A program made the position numbers and the translations under genes. A stretch of DNA of 64,000 bases from Tupaia tana (Eukaryota > Chordata > Mammalia > Scandentia > Tupaiidae). Positions 35,386-46,880 of the stretch are shown in pieces (position 1 is the first letter of the stretch; the number at the start of each line of letters is the position of its first letter). The notes beneath the pieces are model-generated. The model saw nothing but the letters and a program-made list of their open reading frames with translations, did not search any database and was not told the origin of the DNA. The stretch is taken from the NCBI GenBank assembly GCA_026018925.1, contig JAKSZU010000009.1:36136415-36200414 (forward strand), written 5' to 3'.

Positions 35386-36009
35386 ATTCTGGACTAGTTT
35401 ATTTTCACATAAAATAAAGTTTCAGGATCAATGATTTTAGGAAAAAAAATTCCCATACTGTGGGACATGAAATGGTGTCAAATGTTGGATTGGAAGAACT
35501 AATGATGCTTTATTCATACTGTATATGTGAGAAAATGACATGAATACATTTGTACTAGCTCATAATTACCTATTTTATTGAAGGAAATAGACAATATACA
35601 GATGTTCAGGTTGATAAGTAATACCAAATACTCTCAAACATTTACTACAAATTTCAAGTTCAGTTAAATCTCATACTTTAAATTATAAATATTTAAGATG
35701 TCTCACACTTTAAAAATGGACTTCTTTACCTCAGCAATCAGTCCTATTAATCTCAGAGCAATTTTAAAATATCTTTTGGGATGATTATAAAATCTTTGGA
35801 TAGTTCAAGTATTTCTGCCTGCTGTAAAGAACTTGCAGGTTGGTCTATAAATGTCTCAGTTCAAGTTTAAATATGGTCTGTTTTATTTTACCCAAATCCC
35901 ATTTTTGCCCCTAAATAGGCTTTTTAAAGGATAAATCCTATTTATCCCCACATAACTCATCATCAGTTGCCTAATTAAGGTTGAATGTTATTTTGTTGCT
36001 TTTAAAAAT
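35386..36009. other. Unassigned, ends at a (TA)n tract
   Basis: No gene or repeat recognised; a (TA)n microsatellite follows at 36010-36033. Confidence 0.4.
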
Positions 36010-36010
36010 G

Positions 36011-36033
<23 letters not shown>
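36010..36033. repeat. (TA)n microsatellite
   Basis: A perfect TA alternation immediately before the T-rich 3' end of the minus-strand L1. Confidence 0.95.
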
Positions 36034-36042
<9 letters not shown>

Positions 36043-36947
36043 TTTCAAGTTCTTTTATACATTCAATCACATTATTTAGCTTGCAAAGTGAATATTCCAA
36101 CATGTGTACATTTCTCCCCAGTCCAGTTGATAATACTATAAAGTTATCTTTAACAGATAATACCCCATTTCTTGTCCTATTAATGCTATGCCTATTTTGA
36201 ATCACTCTATATCTTTACAATGTACAACATTTATCCCAGCATTTATACAGTACGTACTATCAAGTCTAATACATTACCATATACATTATCATCAACAGAT
36301 AACTTTTCACTTTTGTGTCTATTAAGTGTTTTGTTTGTTTTTTCCCTGATCCCCTTTCTCACCCTGTTACCCAACCACTAACACTCAACACCCTCCTATG
36401 CTGTCTCTATAATCTACAGTTGCTCTCCCTGCTATTCTACCTTTCAAACTTTGTTTCTGCTATAAAATGCAGACACCCAGTATATATTAAGTGGGAACAT
36501 ACACTGCTTGTCTTTCATAGTCTGACTTGCTTCACTTAGCATTAAATCTTCCATAATCATCCACTTCATATCAAATGTCAGGGTCTAATTGTTTTTTATG
36601 ACTCAGAAATATTCCATAGAATACATGTGCCACATTTTTTCAATCCACTGATCTGTTCTTAGACATTTGGGTTGATTCCGTGTCCTAGCTTTTGGGAATA
36701 GTGCTACAATAAACATGGATGTGCAAATGTTTTTCTAACTGAGGGCTTTCCTATCCTTTGGGTAGGTACCTAAGAGTGGAATTACTGGGTCATATGGTAG
36801 TTCTATTTGTAGATTGCTAAAGAACCTCCATGTTGTTCTCCACAGTGATTCCACTAATTTACATTCCCACCAACAGTATAGGAGGGTTCCCTTTTACCAC
36901 AGCCTCCCCAGCACTTACCATTCTTTTTCTTTCTCCCTCCCTTTCTT

Positions 36948-36995
<48 letters not shown>

Positions 36996-37354
36996 CCCAC
37001 TCTCTATCCCTCTCCCTCTCTCCCTCTCTCCCTCCCTTCCTTCCTTCCTTTCTTTCTTCTAATCTTAACAATTCTGACTGGGGTTAAGTAGTATCACATT
37101 ATGGTTTTGATTTGCATTTTCCTTGTCATAAGAGATGTTGAGCATGTTTTCATATGCTTTATGGTCATTCATATATCTTTTTTGGAGAGTTCTCTGTTTG
37201 GCTCATTTGCCCATCTTTTAATTGGATTGATAATTTTTTGTGGGTATACTGCTTGAGTTCCTGTACATTCTGAAGCATAGTTTGCAAATATATTCTCCCA
37301 CTATGAAGGTTATCTCCTCACTCTAATTATTATATCTTTTGCTATATAAAAGCT
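36034..37354 (-). mobile_element. Minus-strand L1, 3' part of a split element
   Basis: Reverse L1 3'UTR from the T run at 36034 (TTCAATCACATTATTTAGCT) into the ORF2 C-terminus (near 36600-36900) and upstream. It breaks at the SINE at 37355 and resumes at 43909, so the two parts are one original element. ORF2 is thoroughly decayed. Confidence 0.85.
36921..37060. repeat. Long pure pyrimidine tract
   Basis: About 140 bp carries pyrimidines almost exclusively on the plus strand: TTCTTTCTCC blocks, (CT)n of about 35 bp, then CCCT and TTCC runs. It lies inside the minus-strand L1, at a position where another L1 copy carries a SINE insertion (8620). Confidence 0.9.
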
Positions 37355-37616
37355 GTTTTTTTTTTAGAGGTTTTTGCTATAGGGCGCATGTGCTCGCCAG
37401 ACAGACAGAGAGAGACATAGAGACAGAAAGCGAGAAATCACCCCCCAGGGGGGATGGTCACGCCGCAATCCCTTCTCCTCCATTCTCCTCTCGGGATCTT
37501 GGGCACGCACGCACACGCGCCCAGCATTGAGTTTTAAGTCACTGGGTCCGGGACATGAACCACGGTCTACTATGTGGGAGTCCAGCGACATAGCCATTAC
37601 ACTAACTGCTGGTCCC
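37355..37616 (-). mobile_element. tRNA-derived SINE, type A, next to the young L1
   Basis: TTTTTTTTTAGAGGTTTTTG, an ACCCCCCAGGGGGGAT hairpin, ATGGTCACGCC and a head ending CTGCTGGTCCC. It inserted into the minus-strand L1; ATATAAAAGCT and ATGTAAAAAGCT flank it as a diverged TSD. The right-hand TSD was then the target of the 37635-43908 L1. Confidence 0.93.
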
Positions 37617-37640
37617 ATGTAAAAAGCTTTTTAAGCTGAG

Positions 37641-38407
37641 CAGGCAAAAGGCTCTCCTACAAGCCTCTGACCAGCAAGGGATACTGAGGGAGGGTCACCT
37701 CTGACCCCCACCCCACTTCCAGGCCCCCAGGCCCCAGACTCCACCTTCTAGACTTTCCGTGCCTGCCAGCAGGCAAAAGGCTCTCCTACAAGCCTCTGGC
37801 CAGCAAGGGATACTGAGGGAGGGTCACTTCTGACCCCCCACCCCACTTCCAGACCCCCAGGCCCCAGACTCCACCTTCTAGACTTTCCGTGCCTGCCAGC
37901 AGGCAAAAGACTCTCCTATAAGCCTCTGGCCAGCAAGGGATACTGAGGGAGGGTCACCTCTGACCCCCACCCCACTTCCAGACCCCCAGACCCCAGACTC
38001 CACCTTCTAGACTTTCCGTGCCTGCCAGCAGGCAAAAGGCTCTCCTACAAGCCTCTGGCCAGCAAGGGATACTGAGGGAGGGTCACTTCTGACCCCCGCC
38101 CCACTTCCAGACCCCCAGGCCCCAGACTCCACCTTCTAGACTTTCCGTGCCTGCCAGCAGGCAAAAGGCTCTCCTACAAGCCTCTGGCCAGCAAGGGATA
38201 CTGAGGGAGGGTCACCTCTGACCCCCACCCCACTTCCAGACCCCCAGGCCCCAGACTCCACCTTCTAGGTAGGTAGCCAGGATCTCCTTGCTGGCGGCTT
38301 TTTTCTTGAACCCCCTCCATTCTCTTGTTAATACCTAGCTCTCCTTCTCCCTCCAGACTTTCCGTGACTGCCAGCAGGCAAAAGGCTCTCCTACAAGCCT
38401 CTGGCAA
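37641..38407 (+). promoter_or_regulatory. Tandem monomer array, L1 5'UTR (putative promoter)
   Basis: The unit boundary CAGGCAAAAGGCTCTCCTAC recurs at 37641, 37770, 37900 (as CAGGCAAAAGACTCTCCTAT), 38029, 38158 and 38375. The first four intervals are 129, 130, 129 and 129 bp; the last is 217 because an extra ~88 bp (from about 38267) precedes the final partial unit. Tandem monomers driving L1 transcription are known from mouse L1 families; a promoter role here is by analogy. Units differ by only a few bases. Downstream, 38408-38440 is CpG-rich (CGCGTGCCGC). Confidence 0.8.
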
Positions 38408-38779
38408 AATCGCGTGCCGCTAACACGCGGCGCGTGACCTTTTCTTTATTTTTCTGTGTTGTCTTTCCTTTCGTTGCCTATTGTCCTCTCCTCCTCATTT
38501 TTTACCGTGCCAGACAGACTAGACAGGTCTAGAATCATATATCTGAAATTTCCTAGGAAGGTAAGTGTCTCTGGGATCCTCCCTAGTACTGATCCCCTTT
38601 GAAAAAGGAGATACTGCTTCTTAGACACTTCTGTAAAGTTCCCCTCCTGAAAACACATTGGTAAAAGCAACAGAAGAGAGACTTCAACAAACAGCTATTC
38701 CCATCAAAAAGGAAAGACTCTTACTTCTAGTGGGAGAAAAGTTCTCCCAAGAGGTCTTTAAAAGGGAAGTAATCTTCCA

Positions 38780-39734
38780 ATGGCTAAAAGTAGAAAAAGA
38801 GCCTCAGGTATGAATAAACAAGGAAATATGTCTCCAACAAAGAAAAATGCCCCTCCATGTCTCGTAAATATGGAGGACGTTACCAAAATGACAGACACAG
38901 AATTTCAAACATTCATGGTGACCAAATTCTGTGAATTGGAAAAAAAAAAGAGACAACGAACTACAGGAAATTAGGAAGTCCTTCCAGGATATGAAAGAAG
39001 AAATGGATACTCTGAGAAAGAATCAGGTGGAACTATTAGAGATAAAGTCTGTAATACAAGAAATCAAAAACTCTCTGGAAAGTATTAAGAGCCGATTAGA
39101 CCATGCTGAAGATCGAATCTCTGATGTAGAAGATAAAACCTCTGATCTAGAAAAAAACTACAAAAAGATCGAGAAACTAACTAAAAAACATGAGGATAAT
39201 ATACGAGAAATACTAGACTCTATTAGACGCCCAAACATCAGAATAATTGGCATCCCAGAAGGTGAAGAAACTAATAGCAGAATGGAAAATCTTCCATGAC
39301 ATCTTGGAAGAAAATTTCCCAAGCCTAGAGAGGCACTGAACCATCCGGACCCAAGAAATACAAAAGACCCCAAATAGAATCAACCCCAGAAGATCTTCCC
39401 CAAGGCACATCTTAGCCAGGCTGTCTAACGTCACAGAAAAAGACATGATACTAAAACTGGCAAGAGAGAAACGAGAAGTAACTTACAAAGGCCATCCCAT
39501 AAGACTAACACCAGACCTCTCATCAGAAACAATGCAAGCAAGAAAAGAATGGGAAGACATACTGAAAGTGTTAAGAGAGAAACAATTTCAGCCAAGACTA
39601 TTATACCCTGCAAGATTATCCTTCATTTGGGAAAAAAAGATTAAAATCTTCTCAAACAAAACCTGAAAGAATTTGCCAACACCAGACCAGCTCTTCAAGA
39701 AATCCTGAAGAAAGTACTGTTCCAGGAAAACTAA
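38780..39734 (+). pseudogene. L1 ORF1 (RNA-binding chaperone), broken
   Basis: L1 ORF1p is a trimeric coiled-coil RNA-binding protein that coats L1 RNA. The start at 38780 gives a basic N-terminus (MAKSRKRASG), then an EFQTFMVTKF segment, a heptad-rich coiled coil (about 38931-39180, with SIKSRLDHAEDRISDVEDKT), the RRM start (NIRIIGIPEGEE) and the C-terminal domain (PARLSFIWE). The frame is broken three times: in the A10 run near 38940, near 39290 and near 39660. A stop (TGA, 39337-39339) also interrupts it. Allowing for the shifts it ends at TAA 39732-39734, about 318 codons, close to the usual ORF1p length. The protein cannot be made as it stands. Confidence 0.88.
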
Positions 39735-39778
39735 AGACGCAACAGCCAGAAACAAAGAAATAACAGGCAACTAAGACA

Positions 39779-42700
39779 ATGGCTAACTTAAATGTCGGTA
39801 CAGATCCTGTAACATCGATAATAACATTGAATGTTAATGGGTTAAATTCTCCAATCAAGAGACACAGACTGGCTGAATGGATAAAAAAACAGAAACCCTC
39901 TATCTGTTGCCTACAAGAAACCCACCTCATGGAAAAAGACATACATAGACTGAAAGTGAAGGGTTGGAAAAAGGTTTTCCATGCAGTTGGGAACCAAAAA
40001 AGAGCTGGAGTTGTGATACTAATTTCTGACAAAATAGGCTTTAAAACAAAAAGTGTCCGAAGAGACAAAGAAGGGCACTATATCATAGTAAAAGGCTCTA
40101 TAGATCGAGAAGATATAACGCTTATTAATATCTATGCTCCTAACACAGGAGCACCCAAATATGTGAAGGAAAGATTGTTAGATCTGAAAGGGGAGATAGA
40201 CTGCAACACACTAATTGTTGGAGATCTCAACACCGCATTATCCCCTCTGGACAGATCATCTAGGCAAAAAATAGGTAGAGAGATCAAGGATCTAAATGAT
40301 ACCATAAATCAATTGGACTTAACAGAGATCTATAGAACTTTCCACCCAAAAACCACAAGATATAGTTTTTTCTCACTCTGACATGGAACTTTCTCGAAGA
40401 TTGACCACATCATAGGACACAAAGCAAGCCTCTGCAGATTCAGAGGCATAGAAACTATTTCCAGCATCTTCTCTGACCATGATGGAATTAAACTCGAGTT
40501 TAATTTCAAAAGAAATCCTCAAAAATACCTAAAAACGTGGAAACTAAATAACCTACTCCTGAATGACTCCACTATTACCGAAGAAATAAAGTCTGAAATC
40601 AAAAGATTCATGGAAGCCAATGACAATGAAGATACAAGTTTCCATAATCTTTGGGACACTGCCAAAGCAGTCATAAGAGGGAAGTTCATAGCAATTAGTG
40701 CACATAAGAGGAAGACAGAGAGAAGGCTAATGGATCACCTAACATCAAGCCTTGGAGAATTGGAAAAGCAACAGCAAAAAAATCCAAAAAATTATAGGAG
40801 AAAGGAAATAATAAAGATCCGAGCAGAAATAAATGAAATAGAAAATAAACATACTATACAGAAAGTAAGTGAAAGCAAAAGCTGGTTCTTTGAAAGGATA
40901 AACAAAATTGATACCCCACTAGCGAGACTTATTAAGAAGAAGAGAGAAAGGAACCAGGTGAATCAAATCTGCAATGAGGCTGGTAACATAACAACAGACA
41001 TAGTAGAAATTCAAAACATCACTAGAGGATACTTTGAACATCCATACGCTAAGAAACAAGAAAATCTGGATGAGATGGACAAATTCCTGGAAAAATATAA
41101 TCTACCAAGAATGAGCCAGGAAGAAATAGAAAGTCTGAATAGGCCCATAACAAGCCAGGAGATTGAATCAGTAATAAGTAACCTCCCAACAAAGAAAAGC
41201 CCTGGCCCCGATGGATTCACCTCTGAATTCTACAAAACTTTCAAAGAAGAGTTAACTCCCATTCTGCTCAAATTATTTCTAAAGATCCAAAAGGGTGAAT
41301 CTCTCCCTAATTCATTCTATGAAGCCTCTGTCACCCTCATCCTCAAAACAGATAAGGACAGGACAAGGAAGGAAAACTATAGACCAATATCTCTGATGAA
41401 CATAGACTCAAAGATTCTCAACAAGATACTAGTAAATCATATTCAACAACTTATAAAGAAGATCATACACCATGATCAGGTAGGCTTTATTCCAGGAATG
41501 CAAGGTTGGTTCAACATACGCAAAACCATAAATGTAATACACCATATTAATAGGAAGAAAGACAAAAACCATATGGTCATATCGATTGACGCAGAAAAAG
41601 CATTTGATAAGATACAACATCCCTTCATGATCAAGACTCTTAGCAAAATCGGCATAGAAGGGCCATTTCTCAATACAATAAAAGCCATCTATGAAAAACC
41701 CATAGCGAACATTATCCTGAATGGAGAAAAGCTGAAAGCTTTCCCACTAAACACAGGAACAAGACAAGGATGCCCACTTTCTCCTCTCCTTTTCAACATA
41801 GTACTGGAAGTCCTCGCCAACGCAATCAGAAAAGAGGAAAAAATAAAGGGCATTTGAATAGGAAAAGAAGAGGTGAAACTCTCTCTATTTGCAGATGACA
41901 TGATTGTATACATAGAAGACCCAATGGTCTCCATGGAAAAACTACTGGAAGTAATACATGAATTCGGTAAAGTTGCAGGATATAAAATCAATATACAGAA
42001 ATCGATAGCATTTCTATATACGAATAACAGGCAGACTGAGATAGAACTGAAAAAAGTTATTCCGTTTACCATAGCCACTAAAAGTATAAGATATTTAGGA
42101 ATAAATCTAACCAAAGAAGTTAAAGACCTCCACAAGGAAAAGTATGAGAAGGTAAAAAAAGAAATTGAAAATGACACAAAAAAATGGAAGGACATCCCAT
42201 GTTCATGGATTGGAAGAGTTAATATAATCAAAATGGCAATTCTACCCAAATTAATCTACCTATTTAATGCAATGCCAATCAAAGTACTAGACACATTCTT
42301 CACAGATCTAGAAAAGACAATCTTAAAATTTGTCTGGAATCATAAAAGACCCCGCATTGCCAAAGCAATTCTACACAAGAAGAATGGAGTGGGTGGCATC
42401 TCAATCCCCGATCCAAAAATATATTACAAAGCTGTGGTAATAAAGACAGCATGGTATTGGCACAGAAACAGACATGTGGACCAATGGAACAGAATAGAGT
42501 CCCCAGAAATAAGTGCCCAAACATACAGTCAACTGATCTTTGACAAGGGGTACCAGTCAATCCAGTGGGAAAATGAAAGCCTCTTCAGCAAGTGGTGCTG
42601 GAGAAATTGGACTTCCACTTGCAGAAAGATGAATCTGAACCCCTACCTCTCTCCTTTGACAAGAATCAAGTCAAGGTGGATCAAGGATCTAAATCTAAGA

Positions 42701-43636
42701 CCTCAAACTATAAAGCTGCTCCTGGAGAATGCTGGGGAAACTCTGAGAGACATTGGTGTAGGGAAAGACTTCCTAAAGAAGACCCTCAAAGCAGAGTTCA
42801 TCGTCCACAAAATAGACAAGTGGGATTACATCAGACTAAGAAATTTCTGCATGGCCAAAGACACAGTAGTTAATGTGAATCGATAGCCCTCAGAATGGGA
42901 AAATATTTTTGTAAATGTTGCATCAGATAAGGGACTGATAACCAGAATACACAAGGAACTAAAAAAGGTGTTTGGAAAAAAGATGATCAACCCTATTAAA
43001 AGATGGGAGAAGGAGATGAAGAAAACACTCTCTAAAGATGACATACGAATGGCCAAAAGGCATATGAAAAAATGTTCAACCTCCCTCATCGTAAGGGAAA
43101 TGCAGATAAAAACAACAATGAGGTACCACCTAACCCCAGTCAGATTGTCTAATATTAAAAAAACAAAAAATGATAAGTGTTGGCGGGGGTGTGGTGAAAG
43201 GGGAACTCTTTTACACTGCTGGTGGGAATGTAGATTGGTCCAACCACTCTGGAGAATAATTTGGAGATTCCTCAAAAATCTACAGATAAATCTGCCATAT
43301 GATCCAGAGATCCCACTCCTCGGTATCTACCCAAAGGACAGAAGAAGTCTTCATTGGAAAAGTGCTTGCACATTGATGTTTATTGCGGCACTATTCACAA
43401 TTGCTAAGTCATGGAACCAACCCAGATGCCCCCGTATGGAGGAATGGATTGAAAAACTGTGGCACATATACTCTATGGAATACTACTCAGCCATAAAAAC
43501 CAACAGAGCCCTGGCTTTGGACAGAAAGTGGAAGAATATGGAAGATGTACTGCTGAGTGAGGCAAGCCAGGCTATGAAGGAGAGACATTGTATGTCCCCA
43601 CTTAACATATACCGTTTGTCTGCATTCTATGTCTGA
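39779..43636 (+). pseudogene. L1 ORF2 (endonuclease-reverse transcriptase), three stops
   Basis: ORF2p nicks target DNA and reverse-transcribes L1 and SINE RNA at the nick. A single frame of 1285 codons runs from ATG 39779 to TGA 43634. It is interrupted only by TGA at codon 201 (40379), TGA at codon 693 (41855) and TAG at codon 1036 (42884), with no frameshift. Endonuclease residues are present: N18 in TLNVNG, E47 in LQETHL, the GDLNT motif and SDH (H234). The RT motifs [25 protein letters not shown] and FADDM (D706) are intact, as is the C-terminal cysteine motif CWRGCG...HCWWEC. The stops lie in the endonuclease, just before the RT active site, and after RT. Confidence 0.95.
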
Positions 43637-43908
43637 AACTGATTGACTAACAGTTGAACAAACACAACAGATGGGTGTGAATGTCAGATGAGGTGTATGT
43701 GGAGGAGTGGGGCCCAACGAAAGACATTTGGAGAAGGGATACAGAGGTAGAGCATTGACGGGATGGGGAGGTGTGGTGTTATCTGTTGATGATATTTCGA
43801 TCAACGGGTCTGGGGAGAAATGTTCACATATCGAAATGGTCTCATTGTAAGCCAAACAATATGATTGAAAGTATATACAAAAATAAATTAATTAATTAAT
43901 TTAAAAAA
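43637..43908 (+). other. 3'UTR and A-tail of the young L1
   Basis: About 270 bp follows the ORF2 stop. It contains GTTATCTGTTGATGATATTT and GGGGAGAAATGTTCACATAT, then AATAAA (43882), (ATTA)n and A11. The same 3'UTR, more diverged, marks the older L1 3' ends at 7866, 29865, 33310, 36034, 51540, 56150 and 56510. Confidence 0.85.
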
Positions 43909-45362
43909 AAAAAGCTTTTTAACCTGATGTAGTCCCACTTGTCTATTTTCACAATTACTGCCTGTGCTTTTGGGGTGTTGTTTAAAAAGTCTTTGCCTAC
44001 TCCAAGATCTTCAAGAGTTTCCTCTGTGTTTTCTACCAGTAGTTTCATGATTTCAAGTTTCATGTTTAGATCCTTGATCCATTTTGAGTGGATTTTTGTT
44101 AATAGTGAGAAATAGGGGTCAATTTTCATTTTTCTGCAGGTAGATATCCAGTTTTTCCAGCACCATTTGCCAAAGAGGTTTTCTTTTCCCCACTTAATTG
44201 TCTTGTAGCTTTTGTCAAAAATCAGTTTGTTGTATGTTTTGGGCTTTATTTTTTTGTTCTCAATTATGTTCCATTGGTTTACCTGCCTGTTTTTGTGCCA
44301 GTGACAGGCTGTTTTGATTATCACTGCTTTGTAACATATTTTGAGGTCACGAAGGGAGATGTCTCCTACTTCATTCACTTTGCACAGTATTGCTTTCACA
44401 ATATATGGCCTTTTATGATTTCAAACACATTTTATGATTGTTTTTTTCTATTTTTTTTATTTCTGTGAGGAATACCTCTGGTAGCTTGATCAGAATTGCA
44501 TTGAATTTGTAAATTAATTTGGGTAGTATTGATATTTTGATTATATTAATTTTCCAATCCAGGACCATGGAATGTCTTTCCACTTTTTAATATCATTTTT
44601 AATTTTTCAAAGTTTTCCTGGTAGAGTAGAGGTCTTTCACTTCTTTGGTTAGATTTATTCCTAAGTATCTAATTTTTGTGGATATTGTAAATTGGATTGA
44701 TTTCCTTAATTCTACTTAAGTCTGCTCATTGTTGTGTATAAAAATGCTATAGATTTTTGTATGTTGATTTTGTATCCTGACTCTTTTATTGTATTCATTT
44801 ATCAGTTCCAGGAGTTTTGTTTTGTTTTATTGATTCTTTTGGATTTTCTGTGTATATCATCTTTGAAAAGAGATAATTTTACTTCCTTTGCTATTTGGAT
44901 GCCTTTATTTGACTTACTTGTCTAACTGCATTGGCTAGGACTTCCAGTACTATGTTGCAAAGAAGAGGAGAAAGTGGGCAGCCTTGTCTTGTTCCAGTTT
45001 TTAGTGGAAAAGCTTTCAGCTATCCACATTCAGTATAATGTTAGCTATGGGTATGTAATAGGTGGCTTTTATTGTGTTGAGGAATGTCCTTTCTATGCCA
45101 ATTTTGTTGAGAGTCTTAATCATTAAGGGATGTTGTATTGTATTGAATGCTTTTTTGGCATCGATTGATATGATCTTTTTTTTATCTTTACTTCTATTAT
45201 TGTGATGTATTAAATTTATTATTTTGCATATATTGAACCACCCTTGCATCCCTGGCATAAAGCCTACCTGGTCATGGTGTATAATCTTTTTAATGTGTTG
45301 TTGGATATGATTTGCTAATATATTGTTGAGAATTTTTGCATTTGTGTTCACCAGGGATATTG

Positions 45363-45420
<58 letters not shown>

Positions 45421-46880
45421 CTGCTATGTCCTTGTCTGTTTTGGTGATGAGGATGATGGAGAATTCATAAAATGAACTTGGGAGGGTCCCTTCCTTTTGG
45501 ATTTTTAGAAATAGTTTGAGTAGGATAGGAGTCAACTCTTCTTTAAAAGTTTTGTTGAATTCAGAAGTGAAGCCACTGGGACCTGGAATTTTCTTTGTTG
45601 GGAGGTTTACTTATTACTAATTTAATCTCATTGTTTGTTATTAGTCTCTTCAGGCTTTCTATATCTGCCTAATTCAATCTTGGTAGATTCTATGTATACA
45701 GGAATTTGTCCATCTCATCCAGATTTTCTTGTTTGTTGGCTTATAGTAGCCCATAGTATTCTCTAATTATCTTTTGTATTTCTCTTATGTGTTGTAATAT
45801 TGCCTGTCTCATTGCTGATTTAATTTATCTAATTCCTTTCTCTCTTCTTAGTCTAGCTAACAGTGTGTCAATTTTGTTTATCTTCTTAATGAGCCAGCTT
45901 TTGGTTTTATTAATTTCTATATAGTTCATTTACTTTCTATTTAATTTATTTCTTCTTGAATCTTAATTATTTCTTTTCTCCTAGAATTTTGTTTTCCAGT
46001 TCCTTAAGGTGTGCTTTTAGTTTGTCTATCTGCCACCTTTCTGTTTTTTTCTTGTGGGCACTAACTGATATGAACTTCCTTCTTATGACTGCTTTTGTTG
46101 TGTCCCATAGGTCATTCAAACTTGTTTGTCCCTTATGTGGGCTTCAGGGGATCTTTTGATTTCAACCTTAATTTTTTCAGTGGTTGTGAAGTCATTCAGG
46201 AGTAGGTTGTTTAGTTTCCATCTGTATATTTTCGAGGGTTCTTTCTATAGTTGGTTTCAAGTTTGATTCCATTGTAGTCAGAATAGATGTTGGATATAGT
46301 TTCTATATCTTTGAATTTTTAAAGCCTTATTTTCTGCCCTATCGTGCAGTCAATCTTCAAAAATATTCCATGTGGGTGTGAGAAAAATGTGTATTTTTTA
46401 GTTGGGTAAAATATTGTATAAATGTCTATCAAGTCCATTTGATGTATGGTATAATTTAGATCATATATCTCTTTGTTTATTTTTTTTGTCTAGATGATAT
46501 GTGTTCAGAGGAGACAGTGGGGTGTTGAGATCCGCATTGATTACTGTATTGAAGTCCATCTCACCCTTTACATCTAACAGTCTCTCTTTCATGTATTTCG
46601 GTGCTCTAGTGTTTGGTGCATAGATATTTATAACTTCTTGGCTAACTAGCCTTTTTAGTAATTTATAATGTCCTTCTTTGTCTGTTCTTACAGATTGGTG
46701 TTGAAGTCGATTTTGTGATATCATTATCATGACTCCAGTCTTGTTTTGGTTTCAATTAGCATAAAATATATTTTAGTCTATGAATGTATTTATCATTGAG
46801 GTGTGTTTTTTTGTAAGCAACATATAGATGGCTCCTGTTTTGTAATCTATTCAGCCTGTATCTTTTAATTTTGTTGCATT
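43909..46880 (-). mobile_element. Minus-strand L1, 5' part of the split element
   Basis: It continues the L1 at 36034-37354. Reverse ORF2 peptides are visible at 43896-44399 (LRDLKICYKAVIIKTA), 45016-45351 ([17 protein letters not shown]) and 46461-46730 (INIYAPNTRAPKYMKERLLD), in order from ORF2 C-terminal to endonuclease. It ends in the endonuclease domain near 46880, so the element is 5'-truncated. Stops and frameshifts break every frame. Confidence 0.87.
45365..45420. repeat. Homopolymer of 56 T
   Basis: An unbroken T run inside ORF2 of the minus-strand L1. The homologous place in the older L1 (near 3085-3115) is a T-rich TTTCTTTTCTTT tract, so this is an expansion of a pre-existing T-rich site. 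Confidence 0.95.

Larger units (their letters stand above)
37621..43922 (+). mobile_element. Nearly full-length LINE-1 with monomeric 5'UTR
   Basis: The element (37635-43908, about 6.3 kb) has all parts in order: a 5' array of ~129-bp monomers, ORF1, a 44-bp spacer, ORF2, 3'UTR, AATAAA at 43882 and an A-tail. The 14-bp TSD AAAAAGCTTTTTAA lies at 37621-37634 and 43909-43922. The bottom-strand target CTTTTT/AC is close to the L1 endonuclease preference TTTT/AA. It carries few disabling changes compared with other L1s here, so it is the youngest long L1 in the window, but with broken ORFs it is not autonomous. It splits an older L1 of opposite orientation. Confidence 0.95.

Noticed and set aside
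37641..38407. CRISPR-like regular repeat array
   Set aside because: The ~129-bp units are contiguous with no spacers, lie in an L1 5' region, and the genome is clearly mammalian.
38174..38407. 77-codon minus-strand frame in the monomer array
   Set aside because: It lies in the tandem monomers and linker; no start context or domain.
38408..38440. CpG island of a host gene
   Set aside because: Only ~30 bp is CpG-rich and it belongs to the L1 5'UTR.
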